NCBI GenBank assembly: GCA_964370235.1
Contig: CAYJIL010000006.1
Coordinates: 1-39,191 of the forward strand
Reading direction: 5' to 3'
DNA length: 39,191 bases
DNA from: CAYJIL01 sp964370235
GTDB taxonomy: Bacteria; Bacteroidota; Bacteroidia; Bacteroidales; Rikenellaceae
The position numbers and the translations under genes are program-made. Every line of letters begins with the position of its first letter. Position 1 is the stretch's first letter. Below are positions 7,511 to 16,103 of the stretch, piece by piece. The notes beneath the pieces were generated by a model. The model did not search any database, was not told the origin of the DNA, and saw only the letters and a program-made list of their open reading frames with translations.

Positions 7511-8698
7511 ATGATTATAGATCTATTTACCGATATTGCCTCTAGTCAGCGACACTGCAAAAGAGAGCGAATTTGTGGAGATACATTCCTCTATCGCCGT
7601 ACCGATGGTGGTCGCCGTTCTATTGTTGCACTCTCAGACGGTATTGGTCATGGTATAAAGGCCAATATCCTCTCTATGCTCACATCTACCATTATCGTAA
7701 ATTTTGATTACAACCAAAACTCGGTTCACCACCTTGCTCAAATGCTTGTGAAGTGTTTGCCCGTGTGTAATAATCGTATGGTTAGTTACTCTACGTTCTC
7801 TATTGTAGATATTGACGTTGTTCGTGGTGTTGTTAACATAATCGAGTATGACAATCCTCGCTCTATGCTCTTTAGGGGTGGTGAGCCGCTAGAGTCGCAA
7901 TGGAGTAGTATGGTAGTGCGTGAGGCCGATGCAACAAACCCACGAGGTCACACCATACATGTTACTTCGTTTAATGTACAAGAGGGCGACAGAATTGTGG
8001 TTATGAGCGATGGTATCACCCAAAGTGGTGTTGGTACCGACCGCTATCCTTTTGGTTGGGGGCATAGGAGCGTAAAACGATTTATTCAAGAACGCATAAT
8101 CGAAGACCCAAAGATTAGCTCAAAAGAGTTATCAACAATTGTGGTTTCAGAGGCTATTGGTAATGATAAGTGCTTTACGAACGATGATGTGACGTGTGGG
8201 GTGATAACAATTCGCAAACCCGAGCGAGCATTAATTTGCTCTTGCCCACCGTACTCCGAGCTTCAGTACGATGAATTTATCGAAACTATCGAAGAGTTTG
8301 TAGGCAAGAAAGCTATTTGTGGCTATCACCTTGCCAAGCTCATATCTTCGTTACAAGGCAATAGCATAACAAAGGACGAAATGTCGCTAGACCCCGATGT
8401 GCAGCCTGCTTGGCATATGCAGGGGGTCGATATTGTGACCGAAAGTTTGGTTACTCTAAATAAAGTATACGATATGTTGTGCTATCCACATAGCCACTCA
8501 ACAGACGAGGGGCCTGCTTACGATGTGTATCGTATTTTGATGGATAGTGACGAAATAAACTTTTTGGTTGGAACTCACAGAGGAAACGGTGGCGAGTACA
8601 TGGTCGATGAGTATGAGCTAAGGCGCAAGGTTATAAAGCACATCGCTCTTTTTATGGAGCGAGAACACCACAAAGAGATAAATATTACATATTTGTAA
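7511..8698 (+). CDS. SpoIIE-type PP2C serine/threonine phosphatase
   Basis: This 395-residue cytoplasmic protein has an N-terminal PPM/SpoIIE phosphatase domain (about 1-235). Metal-binding motifs are visible in order: GDTF at 23-26, DGIGHG at 43-48, SDGI at 166-169 and NDDVT at 224-228, so it is probably active. A separate domain follows (about 238-395, starting RALICSCPPYSE); I do not recognise it, and it contains several cysteines and histidines. It is translationally close to the 4Fe-4S-PAS gene (3-base gap), which suggests the sensor regulates dephosphorylation of an unknown target such as an anti-anti-sigma-like protein. No cognate kinase or STAS protein lies next to it. A terminator follows. 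Confidence 0.88.
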   Translation: MIIDLFTDIASSQRHCKRERICGDTFLYRRTDGGRRSIVALSDGIGHGIKANILSMLTSTIIVNFDYNQNSVHHLAQMLVKCLPVCNNRMVSYSTFSIVDIDVVRGVVNIIEYDNPRSMLFRGGEPLESQWSSMVVREADATNPRGHTIHVTSFNVQEGDRIVVMSDGITQSGVGTDRYPFGWGHRSVKRFIQERIIEDPKISSKELSTIVVSEAIGNDKCFTNDDVTCGVITIRKPERALICSCPPYSELQYDEFIETIEEFVGKKAICGYHLAKLISSLQGNSITKDEMSLDPDVQPAWHMQGVDIVTESLVTLNKVYDMLCYPHSHSTDEGPAYDVYRILMDSDEINFLVGTHRGNGGEYMVDEYELRRKVIKHIALFMEREHHKEINITYL

Positions 8699-8746
8699 AT
8701 TTGTTTATTTGAAAACAAATTTTGTTATGTTCTAAATAGACCTAAA

Positions 8747-8780
8747 ATGGCTTACCGTATTAACGGTAGGTCATTTTTTT
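8747..8780 (+). terminator. Intrinsic terminator after the sensor-phosphatase operon
   Basis: An 11-bp stem (ATGGCTTACCG with CGGTAGGTCAT, two G-T pairs) around TATTAA is followed by seven Ts. Confidence 0.85.
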
Positions 8781-8923
8781 GTTTATAATACTTTTGTTAT
8801 TTTTTTAGGTGTTTGATTGTTAGTTTGTTATTGTGTGCCTTAGCGTATGATCTACATCTATCCTTATTGTCTTATTTGGTGTAAATATTGTTCAAAAAGT
8901 GGCAGTTGTGCAAAAAATATTAG

Positions 8924-8954
8924 TTGTTTTTTAATTTTAGATTTAGTAAGTTTG
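8924..8954 (+). promoter_or_regulatory. Promoter of the glycan-utilisation operon
   Basis: TTG at 8924-8926 and TAAGTTTG (perfect TAnnTTTG) at 8947-8954 are separated by 20 bases. It lies 65 bases upstream of the first glycosidase-like gene; no terminator is visible from there to the end of the susD gene. Confidence 0.7.
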
Positions 8955-9018
8955 AAAACCAAACAATAAATGAACAGGGTAATTTATACTACCTCAAACT
9001 ACTAACTCAAGCATTGTC

Positions 9019-10908
9019 ATGAAACTAAATCTACAAAGTGTAATTCTGTCTATCCTATTTGTGATGTTTGCGCTTAATTCTTCGGCGCAAATCAAAAAAA
9101 ACTGGCAACTAAGTGGCGATAGAGCCATTGTTTTTGATGCCCAGAAAAGTGACAATCTTCCCTATGCCGACAATATCGAGATGGCAGGTAAGCGATGTGC
9201 TGCAATTGTGAGCTACAAAGTGAGTGATAAAGGGGTACTTTCGCTTTCTCGAGAAGTTTTTTTTCCGCAATTACATCAATTTAGACCTTCGACTTCGACC
9301 ACCTTTTTCAATTATAGAGCATATATGCAAGATAGCTATGGNNNNNNNNNNNNNNNNNNNNNNNNNNNNNNNNNNNNNNNNNNNNNNNNNNNNNNNNNNN
9401 NNNNNNNNNNNNNNNNNNNNNNNNNNNNNNNNNNNNNNNNNTATGGTCAAAAAGGGCTTTTTACTCGTACTGTAAAGAGCGATGCTCCTGCTAGCTTTAA
9501 TCTATCGCCCGGTAGCTCTATTAGTTTTGCAATGACAATATCGGCTACTTTGAATGACGAGCCAGCACCTTCACATACTCCTCAGCAGACACTAGCACAA
9601 AGAGAAGAGTATATTCAAAAAGTGAGTTCATCGCTCATTTTAGAGAGCCCATCACCACAAATTGACAGGCTATTTGCATTCTCAAAAATTAGAGGATCTG
9701 AAAGCATTTTTGAATCTAAGTATGGGCTTATCCACTCACCCGGTGGTGGTCGTTACTATGTTGGTTTTTGGGCAAACGATCAAGCAGAGTATATTAGCCC
9801 ACTATTCCCATACATAGGCTACCAAGAAGGTAACCAGTCGGCAATCAACTGCTATCGTGCATTTGCAAAAGAGATTACTCCCGATTACAAACCCATTAGA
9901 TACTCTTTTGAGGTAGAGGGTTTGCCTCCATTCATATATGATCGTGGCGATGCAGCTATGATTGCCTATGGTGCAACCCACTTTGTAATGGCGCTAGGCG
10001 ATGAGGCAATTGCCCGTGAACTTTGGCCGCTAATCGAGTGGTGTTTGGAGTATAATCACCGTAATCTTAATGACGAAGGGGTTGTAAAGTCGCAAAGTGA
10101 CGAAATGGAAGGGCGCATCGAAACAGGTGATGCCAACCTATCTACATCTTCGCTTTATTACGGAGCGCTACACCATGCTATATATTTGGCTAAGTCGCTA
10201 GATATGCCCAAAAAACAGATAGCATCATATCGCACAAATATGCAAAATCTTGCAGAATCTATCGAAAACTATTTTGGGAGCAATGTCGAGGGGCTCGATA
10301 CCTATAAATACTACAAAGAGCATACTGCTCTTCGCCACTGGATATGCTTGCCTTTGTGTGTAGGAATTTTTGACAGAAAAGATGCAACTATCGAAGCACT
10401 TTTTAACCGTTTGTGGAGCGACAATGGTGTGCATGTCGAGCGTAATAACCCCAAGAAAGGTGTGTCGGATATTTTCTGGGATAGAGGTACGCTATATGCA
10501 CTACGAGGTGCTTTCTTTTCGGGTGAAACCGAACATTCATACCAACGACTTTTGCAGTTTACCCAGCAGAGGCTATTGGGCGATAGAGTGCCCTATGTGG
10601 TAGAGGCATCGCCCGAGGGAGCTATGGCACATCTTTCTGCCGAGAGTGGTTTGTACTGCCGTATTTTTACCGAGGGAATAATGGGTATCGAACCCATCTC
10701 GCTTAGTGGTTTTCAAATGCGCCCGAACCTACCCAAAGAGTGGGATTTTATGAATTTGCGCCGAATCAAAGCATTTGGACACGATTTTGATATTCAAATC
10801 AAGCGTGTTGATAATATGCTTAATGTATCGATTGTCGAAAATGGTAAAACCCTGCTATCTAGAAACATAACAGAGGGTGCCGAATTGGTTTATAATTTTA
10901 AAAACTAG
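9019..10908 (+). CDS. Secreted six-hairpin glycosidase-like protein (contains assembly gap)
   Basis: A signal peptide ends near NSSA-Q (residue 24), so the protein is exported. The C-terminal half looks like an (alpha/alpha)6 six-hairpin glycosidase barrel: WANDQAEY, YDRGDAAMIAYGA, LWPLIEWCLEYN and GDANLSTSSLYY are shared with the downstream paralogue. Conserved acidic residues in WANDQ, RGDAA and the EMEGR segment are candidate catalytic residues. I cannot assign a GH family. The 100 Ns fall in the N-terminal beta-rich domain; the frame happens to stay open with that spacer, but alignment with the paralogue indicates about 92 residues, not 33, are hidden. It is the first gene of the SusC/D operon. 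Paralogy is certain; enzymatic activity is inferred. Confidence 0.75.
   Translation: MKLNLQSVILSILFVMFALNSSAQIKKNWQLSGDRAIVFDAQKSDNLPYADNIEMAGKRCAAIVSYKVSDKGVLSLSREVFFPQLHQFRPSTSTTFFNYRAYMQDSYXXXXXXXXXXXXXXXXXXXXXXXXXXXXXXXXXXYGQKGLFTRTVKSDAPASFNLSPGSSISFAMTISATLNDEPAPSHTPQQTLAQREEYIQKVSSSLILESPSPQIDRLFAFSKIRGSESIFESKYGLIHSPGGGRYYVGFWANDQAEYISPLFPYIGYQEGNQSAINCYRAFAKEITPDYKPIRYSFEVEGLPPFIYDRGDAAMIAYGATHFVMALGDEAIARELWPLIEWCLEYNHRNLNDEGVVKSQSDEMEGRIETGDANLSTSSLYYGALHHAIYLAKSLDMPKKQIASYRTNMQNLAESIENYFGSNVEGLDTYKYYKEHTALRHWICLPLCVGIFDRKDATIEALFNRLWSDNGVHVERNNPKKGVSDIFWDRGTLYALRGAFFSGETEHSYQRLLQFTQQRLLGDRVPYVVEASPEGAMAHLSAESGLYCRIFTEGIMGIEPISLSGFQMRPNLPKEWDFMNLRRIKAFGHDFDIQIKRVDNMLNVSIVENGKTLLSRNITEGAELVYNFKN
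9342..9441. other. Assembly gap of 100 Ns
   Basis: Exactly 100 Ns interrupt the first glycosidase-like gene. That number is a conventional placeholder for a gap of unknown size, so the stated length should not be trusted. Confidence 0.95.
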
Positions 10909-10912
10909 CGAT

Positions 10913-12943
10913 ATGAGAAAGATTTTTTCTGTTTTTTCGGTAGCAATGCTACTAGGTACAGCATCTGTGGCTCAGAGTCGATGGCAACTAGATAGTGATG
11001 GTTCAATTACATGGAATGTTGAGCAAGGGGATAGTCATTACGACCAAATTGAGATGGCTGGTCAGCAAATGGCAACTGTTCTTCGCTGGGGAGTTGACGG
11101 TGAGGGCGGTTTCGATTTAGAACGTTCGCTTATCTTCCCAATGCTTCGTACCATTCCCAACGATACACATGGCAGCCTTATACGTAGGGTTGCTACCGAT
11201 ATACCATCGATGTTAATGGTAAATGGTAGAGGGATAAATAGAGAAAAGGTCGTTTCGGTTGCGCTAGATGGTAAGCTTGAGGTATTGAGTCAATTTGCTA
11301 TCGATACCTACGATGTGGGCAAGAGTGTTCAAGATGCTCCCAAGTATGTTATCGAGCTTGCACGCACAGTTTCACCCTCGCCCTCAAAGGCACTTTTGTG
11401 CGAGAGCTACACCATAAAAAACATATCTTCCAAAGATATTACGGTAAACATACCTACGCTAGATATTTCGTATAATACCGACCCCAAATATGGTGTCGAG
11501 GGTAGCTATTCTATAAATCAAAAGATACAAGATAGTGGATTACGCTACCTAAAAGCAGGCGAATCTACCACTTTCTACTCATATATCGAGGCATCGAAAC
11601 AAGGGCAAGCCCATGACAAAATAGATGTGGCTGCCGAAATTGCTGCACGTGATAATTTTGTAGACAAAATGTGGAGTGCTATGGAGCTAGATACGCCCGA
11701 TGATAATATTGACCGAATGTTCGATTTTGCCAAGGTGCGTGCAGCCGAAAGCATATATAAAACCAAAGGTGGATATATGCACGGGCCAGGTGGCGAGAGA
11801 TATTATGCTGCTATTTGGGCTAACGATCAAGCAGAATATATTAACCCAATGTTCCCGTTTTTGGGGTACGATATAGGTAATCAATCGGCAATGAATTCGT
11901 TTGCGCACTTTGCTCGTTATATGAACGATGAGTATAAGCCTATCCCTAGTTCTATTATTGCCGAAGGTATCGACTATTGGAATGGAGCAGGCGACAGAGG
12001 CGATGCAGCAATGATTGCCTATGGTGCTGCTCGCTATGCCCTTGCAAGTGGCTCAAAGGAGCAGGCTCTTGAGCTGTGGCCGCTTATCGAGTGGTGCCTA
12101 GAGTATAATCGCCTAAAGTTAACTAGCGATGGTGTGGTTGCATCGGATTCCGACGAGCTAGAGGGTAGATTCGAGGCTGGTGATGCCAACTTGTGCACTT
12201 CGTCTTTGTATTATGATGCGCTACTATCTTCGGCCTACCTAGCCAAAGAGCTAGGACAAAAATCTTCGCTAGTTGCCAGCTATAAAAAACAAGCAAAACA
12301 GCTACGTGACAATATAGAAAAATATTTTGGAGCTACCGTAGAGGGCTATCAAACATACCGCTACTACGAAGGTAATGATATTTTGCGCTCGTGGATATGC
12401 GTGCCACTAACGGTTGGTATATACGATAGAGTTGACGGAACGGTAGATGCTCTATTTTCTGATAGATTGTGGACAGACGATGGTCTATTAACCCAAGCGG
12501 GTACATCTACTTTTTGGGATCGTTCGACACTATATGCACTGCGAGGTGTCTACTCGGCTGGAGCATCGGACGTAGCAACCGAGTTTCTCCAAAAATATTC
12601 AAAAACACGTCTTTTGGGTAACCATGTGCCCTATGCCATCGAGGCATATCCCGAGGGAGGTCAACGCCACCTTTCGGCCGAGAGTGCTCTGTATTGCCGC
12701 ATAATAATAGAGGGGCTATTGGGTATTCGCCCCACATCACTTTCGGGTTTTACAATCACACCTAGCCTACCAAGCGGTTGGGATCATATTAGCTTAAAAA
12801 ACATCTATGCCTTTGATAATAAATTTTCGGTAACAATAAATCGCAATGCCGGCGGTGGCTATTTGGTTGAGGTTACATCTAGCGATGGTAATGTAATCAC
12901 AAAGAGTGGCAAAGTTGGCCAAGAAATTCACATTAGCCTTTAA
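10913..12943 (+). CDS. Secreted six-hairpin glycosidase-like protein, second tandem copy
   Basis: The ATG at 10913 is chosen because it starts a signal peptide (MRKIFSVFSVAMLLGTASVA-Q); the open frame extends upstream to 10877 inside the previous gene. The 676-residue protein has an N-terminal beta-rich domain (about 24-230, with IEMAGQQMATVLRWGVDGEG and FPMLRTIPNDTHGSL) and a helical six-hairpin barrel (about 260-600) with WANDQAEY at 302-309, GDRGDAAMIAYGA at 360-372 and DELEGRFEAGDANL at 414-427. Four bases separate it from the paralogue. It likely acts on the glycan bound by the SusC/D pair that follows 50 bases later. The GH family and the sugar released are unknown. Confidence 0.8.
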   Translation: MRKIFSVFSVAMLLGTASVAQSRWQLDSDGSITWNVEQGDSHYDQIEMAGQQMATVLRWGVDGEGGFDLERSLIFPMLRTIPNDTHGSLIRRVATDIPSMLMVNGRGINREKVVSVALDGKLEVLSQFAIDTYDVGKSVQDAPKYVIELARTVSPSPSKALLCESYTIKNISSKDITVNIPTLDISYNTDPKYGVEGSYSINQKIQDSGLRYLKAGESTTFYSYIEASKQGQAHDKIDVAAEIAARDNFVDKMWSAMELDTPDDNIDRMFDFAKVRAAESIYKTKGGYMHGPGGERYYAAIWANDQAEYINPMFPFLGYDIGNQSAMNSFAHFARYMNDEYKPIPSSIIAEGIDYWNGAGDRGDAAMIAYGAARYALASGSKEQALELWPLIEWCLEYNRLKLTSDGVVASDSDELEGRFEAGDANLCTSSLYYDALLSSAYLAKELGQKSSLVASYKKQAKQLRDNIEKYFGATVEGYQTYRYYEGNDILRSWICVPLTVGIYDRVDGTVDALFSDRLWTDDGLLTQAGTSTFWDRSTLYALRGVYSAGASDVATEFLQKYSKTRLLGNHVPYAIEAYPEGGQRHLSAESALYCRIIIEGLLGIRPTSLSGFTITPSLPSGWDHISLKNIYAFDNKFSVTINRNAGGGYLVEVTSSDGNVITKSGKVGQEIHISL

Positions 12944-12993
12944 GAAATGTAATACCCCCTATGTTATATTAACTTTACTTAAATTATTGTTGA

Positions 12994-15900
12994 ATGAAGA
13001 AGAAAATTACCTTAGTCTCCACTTTGGTATTAGCTATGGCTCTAGGAACTTCGGCTGTTGCTTATGCGAATGTGGTGTACGATTCTACTGGAACAAATGT
13101 TAGCCAGCAGAACAAGCGGCTAATTAAAGGCGAGATTAAAGATTCAAACGGGCAGCCAGTTGTCGGCGCTGTCATCGAATCATCTTCGGGAGCGATGGCA
13201 ATCTCTTTCGATGGTGGAGTGTACGAGATTTCTATTCCAACTAGCGACTCATACCTAGAGTTTACCTTTGTGGGTCTACAAACCACTAGGCTATCATTGA
13301 CTGGTATTACCAATTACGATGTAGTTATGCCTACCGATGCAGCAGCACTAGACGATGTTGTAGTGGTGGGTTATGGTACTCAATCCAAGGCAACCATATC
13401 GGGTTCGGTAGCACAAGTCGATGGTGCTGCGCTTCAAGAGAGCCATATGGCCAACCTTTCGGGTAGTTTGGCAGGTCGCCTTTCGGGTGTGATTATCAAT
13501 ACTCGTTCGGGACAACCGGGCGAAGATGCTGCAACTATTCTCATTCGTGGTAAAAGCACCTTTGGTGACTCTTCGCCGCTGTATGTAATTGATGGAGTAG
13601 CCAATAGAGGTGGAATCGACCGCCTTAATCCTTCGGATATTGAATCTATTTCGGTTCTTAAGGACGCCTCGGCTGCAATTTATGGTGCTCAGGCAGGTAA
13701 CGGTGTAATACTCGTTACTACTAAACGTGGTGCTAGTGGTAAGCCAGTAGTAAGCTACGATGGTAGCTTTACGCTTCAGCAGCCTACACGTCGTCCCGAT
13801 TTTTTGAGCTCATATGAGTTTATGGTCTATGACGATGAGGCAAATAAGGCAAATGGCAAAACCGAAGTATATAAGGATATTAAGCAAGGCTATTTGGACG
13901 GAACGCTTAACACCAATCAGTATGGCGATACAAACTGGTACGATGCAGTAATTTCGGAAGTTGCACCACAAACGCAGCACTCTTTTGCACTTCGTGGCGG
14001 TAGCGATAAGGTCGATTACTACGTATCGGCAGGCTACCTATACCAAGAGTATGGTTTTGTTAATACCAATAACGATTTTAATACTCTTCAGGCACGTGCA
14101 AATGTTGATGCTCAAGTGACCGACAACCTAAAAATAACCTACGAAACATCGGCTCGTCAAGAGAATCGTAATGCTCCAATACACGATATGGGAACTATAT
14201 TCTGGGAGCTATACCACTCATACCCATTCCTGCATGACTATTATGATAATGGCTTGCCTGGTTTTGGTATCTCTAGTGGTCGTAATCCAGCACTTATGGT
14301 GACCGATGCACCGGGTTATAACAATGTACGAGACAATTATTTTCAAAATAAATTTGCTTTTGAGTTAGATATGCCTTGGATTACAGATGGTCTAAAGGCT
14401 AGTGGTTATGTTGCCTATGACCAGCGTTTTAGAGCACAAAAGCAGCTAATGGATCAGTGGGATGCATATACCTATGACCCTGTAACCGACGATTATATAA
14501 ACCAACGAGAGAATACAGGTAGCCGCAATATCAACCTTAACCAAAACCAAGGTGATACTCGCACACTTAGCATTCATGCTCGCATTGCCTATGATAAAAT
14601 ATTTGGTAAGCACAACATAAGCACATTTGTTGCCTATGAGCAAAGCAAATATAACTACGACTACTTTAGTGCCTATCGTCGTGACTTTTTGTCTTCGCAA
14701 ATCGACTATCTATTTGCTGGTGGAGATGAGCTAAAAGACAATAATGGTTATGGTGCTCATTCTGCACGTCAAAATATATTTGGTCGTGCAAACTACACCT
14801 ACGACAATAAGTACATTATCGAGGGTACGCTTCGTTACGATGGATCACAAAACTTTGCCGAAGGCGAACGTTGGGGACTTTTCCCATCGGTATCGGGTGC
14901 ATGGCGCATTAGCCGAGAGTCTTTTATGGAGGATGTTGATTGGATCGACGAACTTAAAGTACGTGCATCGTGGGGTATGATGGGTAACGATAGGGTAGAC
15001 CCATTCCAGTACCTAAGTACCTATGAGTTTAGTACAGGTGCGGTTTTTGGTGACACACCACAATACTACAAGGGTTTGAGCCCCGACAGAATTGGCAATC
15101 CATCTATTACTTGGGAGGTTGTTAAGAGCACAAATGCAGGCTTTGATGCAACTCTATTCGACAATTCATTGTCTTTGAGTGCACAATACTTTCGTTCATA
15201 CCGTACCAATATCCTAACTCCAAAATCGGCATCTATTCCAGATTATACTGGTTTGGTTTTGCCCGACCAAAATATTGGCGAAATTAGTAACCAAGGTATC
15301 GAAGTTGAGTTAGCATATAATGGTAGCATTGGTGATTTCAACTACTATGTAGGTGGTAACTTTGCCTTTGTGAGAAATAGAGTACACTACTTTGACGAGG
15401 CTGTAACAGTTCCTGAGTGGCAACAACGCACGGGTAACCCAATTGATGGTAACCTTGTTTACAAGAGCGATGGCATCTACCAAACACAAGAGGAGATTGA
15501 TGCTTCGCCGCACCTTCCGGGAACTCAACCGGGCGATATTAAATATGTCGATATAGATGGTAATGGTCAAATTACAGCTAACGACAAATATCGTCTCGAC
15601 CTAAGTGCTACACCAGAGATTACTTATGGTATATCGATGGGTGCATCATGGAAAAATTTTGACATTAATATGTTGTGGCAAGGCCAAGCACGTGCAACCC
15701 AAATGGTGCGCCCATATAGCTTTAATTTTGATAGCGAATATTATGACAATCGCTGGATTTCTGCCGAGCAAACACCAGACTCAAAATATCCTCGAGCTAC
15801 TATATGGCGTATAGATATGGGTAACGATGTAAATACTCAGTATTCCGACTTTTGGTATCATAGTGCAGCATTCTTGCGTCTAAAATCGCTAGAGCTGGCA

Positions 15901-16083
15901 TATAATATTCCAACAAAAACACTCGAGAAAATAGGAATGAGTAGAGCACGAGTATATGTTGCAGGTTCGAACCTATTCACAATTTCGGAAATTAAGATTC
16001 AAGACCCCGAGGCAACCAACTGGTATAGCATGGTTTATCCTCTACAACGCACATATAGTATTGGTGTGAGTCTTAGTTTTTAG
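12994..16083 (+). CDS. SusC/RagA-family TonB-dependent outer-membrane transporter
   Basis: This 1029-residue protein imports bound oligosaccharide (or another nutrient) through the outer membrane using TonB energy. The signal peptide ends near VAYA-N (26). A carboxypeptidase-regulatory-like domain (about 42-113) is followed by the SusC-type LDDVVVVGYG at 119-128, the plug with LIRGKSTFGDSSPLYVIDGV, and a 22-strand barrel ending GVSLSF with a terminal aromatic residue. There is no STN domain, so it does not look like an ECF-sigma/FecR signalling transporter. It is followed after 20 bases by its SusD partner. Substrate must be inferred from neighbours. Confidence 0.95.
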   Translation: MKKKITLVSTLVLAMALGTSAVAYANVVYDSTGTNVSQQNKRLIKGEIKDSNGQPVVGAVIESSSGAMAISFDGGVYEISIPTSDSYLEFTFVGLQTTRLSLTGITNYDVVMPTDAAALDDVVVVGYGTQSKATISGSVAQVDGAALQESHMANLSGSLAGRLSGVIINTRSGQPGEDAATILIRGKSTFGDSSPLYVIDGVANRGGIDRLNPSDIESISVLKDASAAIYGAQAGNGVILVTTKRGASGKPVVSYDGSFTLQQPTRRPDFLSSYEFMVYDDEANKANGKTEVYKDIKQGYLDGTLNTNQYGDTNWYDAVISEVAPQTQHSFALRGGSDKVDYYVSAGYLYQEYGFVNTNNDFNTLQARANVDAQVTDNLKITYETSARQENRNAPIHDMGTIFWELYHSYPFLHDYYDNGLPGFGISSGRNPALMVTDAPGYNNVRDNYFQNKFAFELDMPWITDGLKASGYVAYDQRFRAQKQLMDQWDAYTYDPVTDDYINQRENTGSRNINLNQNQGDTRTLSIHARIAYDKIFGKHNISTFVAYEQSKYNYDYFSAYRRDFLSSQIDYLFAGGDELKDNNGYGAHSARQNIFGRANYTYDNKYIIEGTLRYDGSQNFAEGERWGLFPSVSGAWRISRESFMEDVDWIDELKVRASWGMMGNDRVDPFQYLSTYEFSTGAVFGDTPQYYKGLSPDRIGNPSITWEVVKSTNAGFDATLFDNSLSLSAQYFRSYRTNILTPKSASIPDYTGLVLPDQNIGEISNQGIEVELAYNGSIGDFNYYVGGNFAFVRNRVHYFDEAVTVPEWQQRTGNPIDGNLVYKSDGIYQTQEEIDASPHLPGTQPGDIKYVDIDGNGQITANDKYRLDLSATPEITYGISMGASWKNFDINMLWQGQARATQMVRPYSFNFDSEYYDNRWISAEQTPDSKYPRATIWRIDMGNDVNTQYSDFWYHSAAFLRLKSLELAYNIPTKTLEKIGMSRARVYVAGSNLFTISEIKIQDPEATNWYSMVYPLQRTYSIGVSLSF

Positions 16084-16103
16084 CCCCAAAGTAATAATTT
16101 AAT

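Larger units (their letters stand above)
8699..9018. other. Intergenic region before the glycan locus
   Basis: These 320 bases contain a small AT-rich hairpin (AATTTGTTT/AAACAAATT right after the phosphatase stop), the strong terminator at 8747-8780 and the promoter at 8924-8954. I see no gene, operator repeat or RNA gene in the rest. Confidence 0.6.

Noticed and set aside
9019..10908. Pseudogene or frameshift in the first glycosidase-like gene
   Set aside because: The frame is open on both sides of the N run, and the shorter length is explained by the unsized gap.
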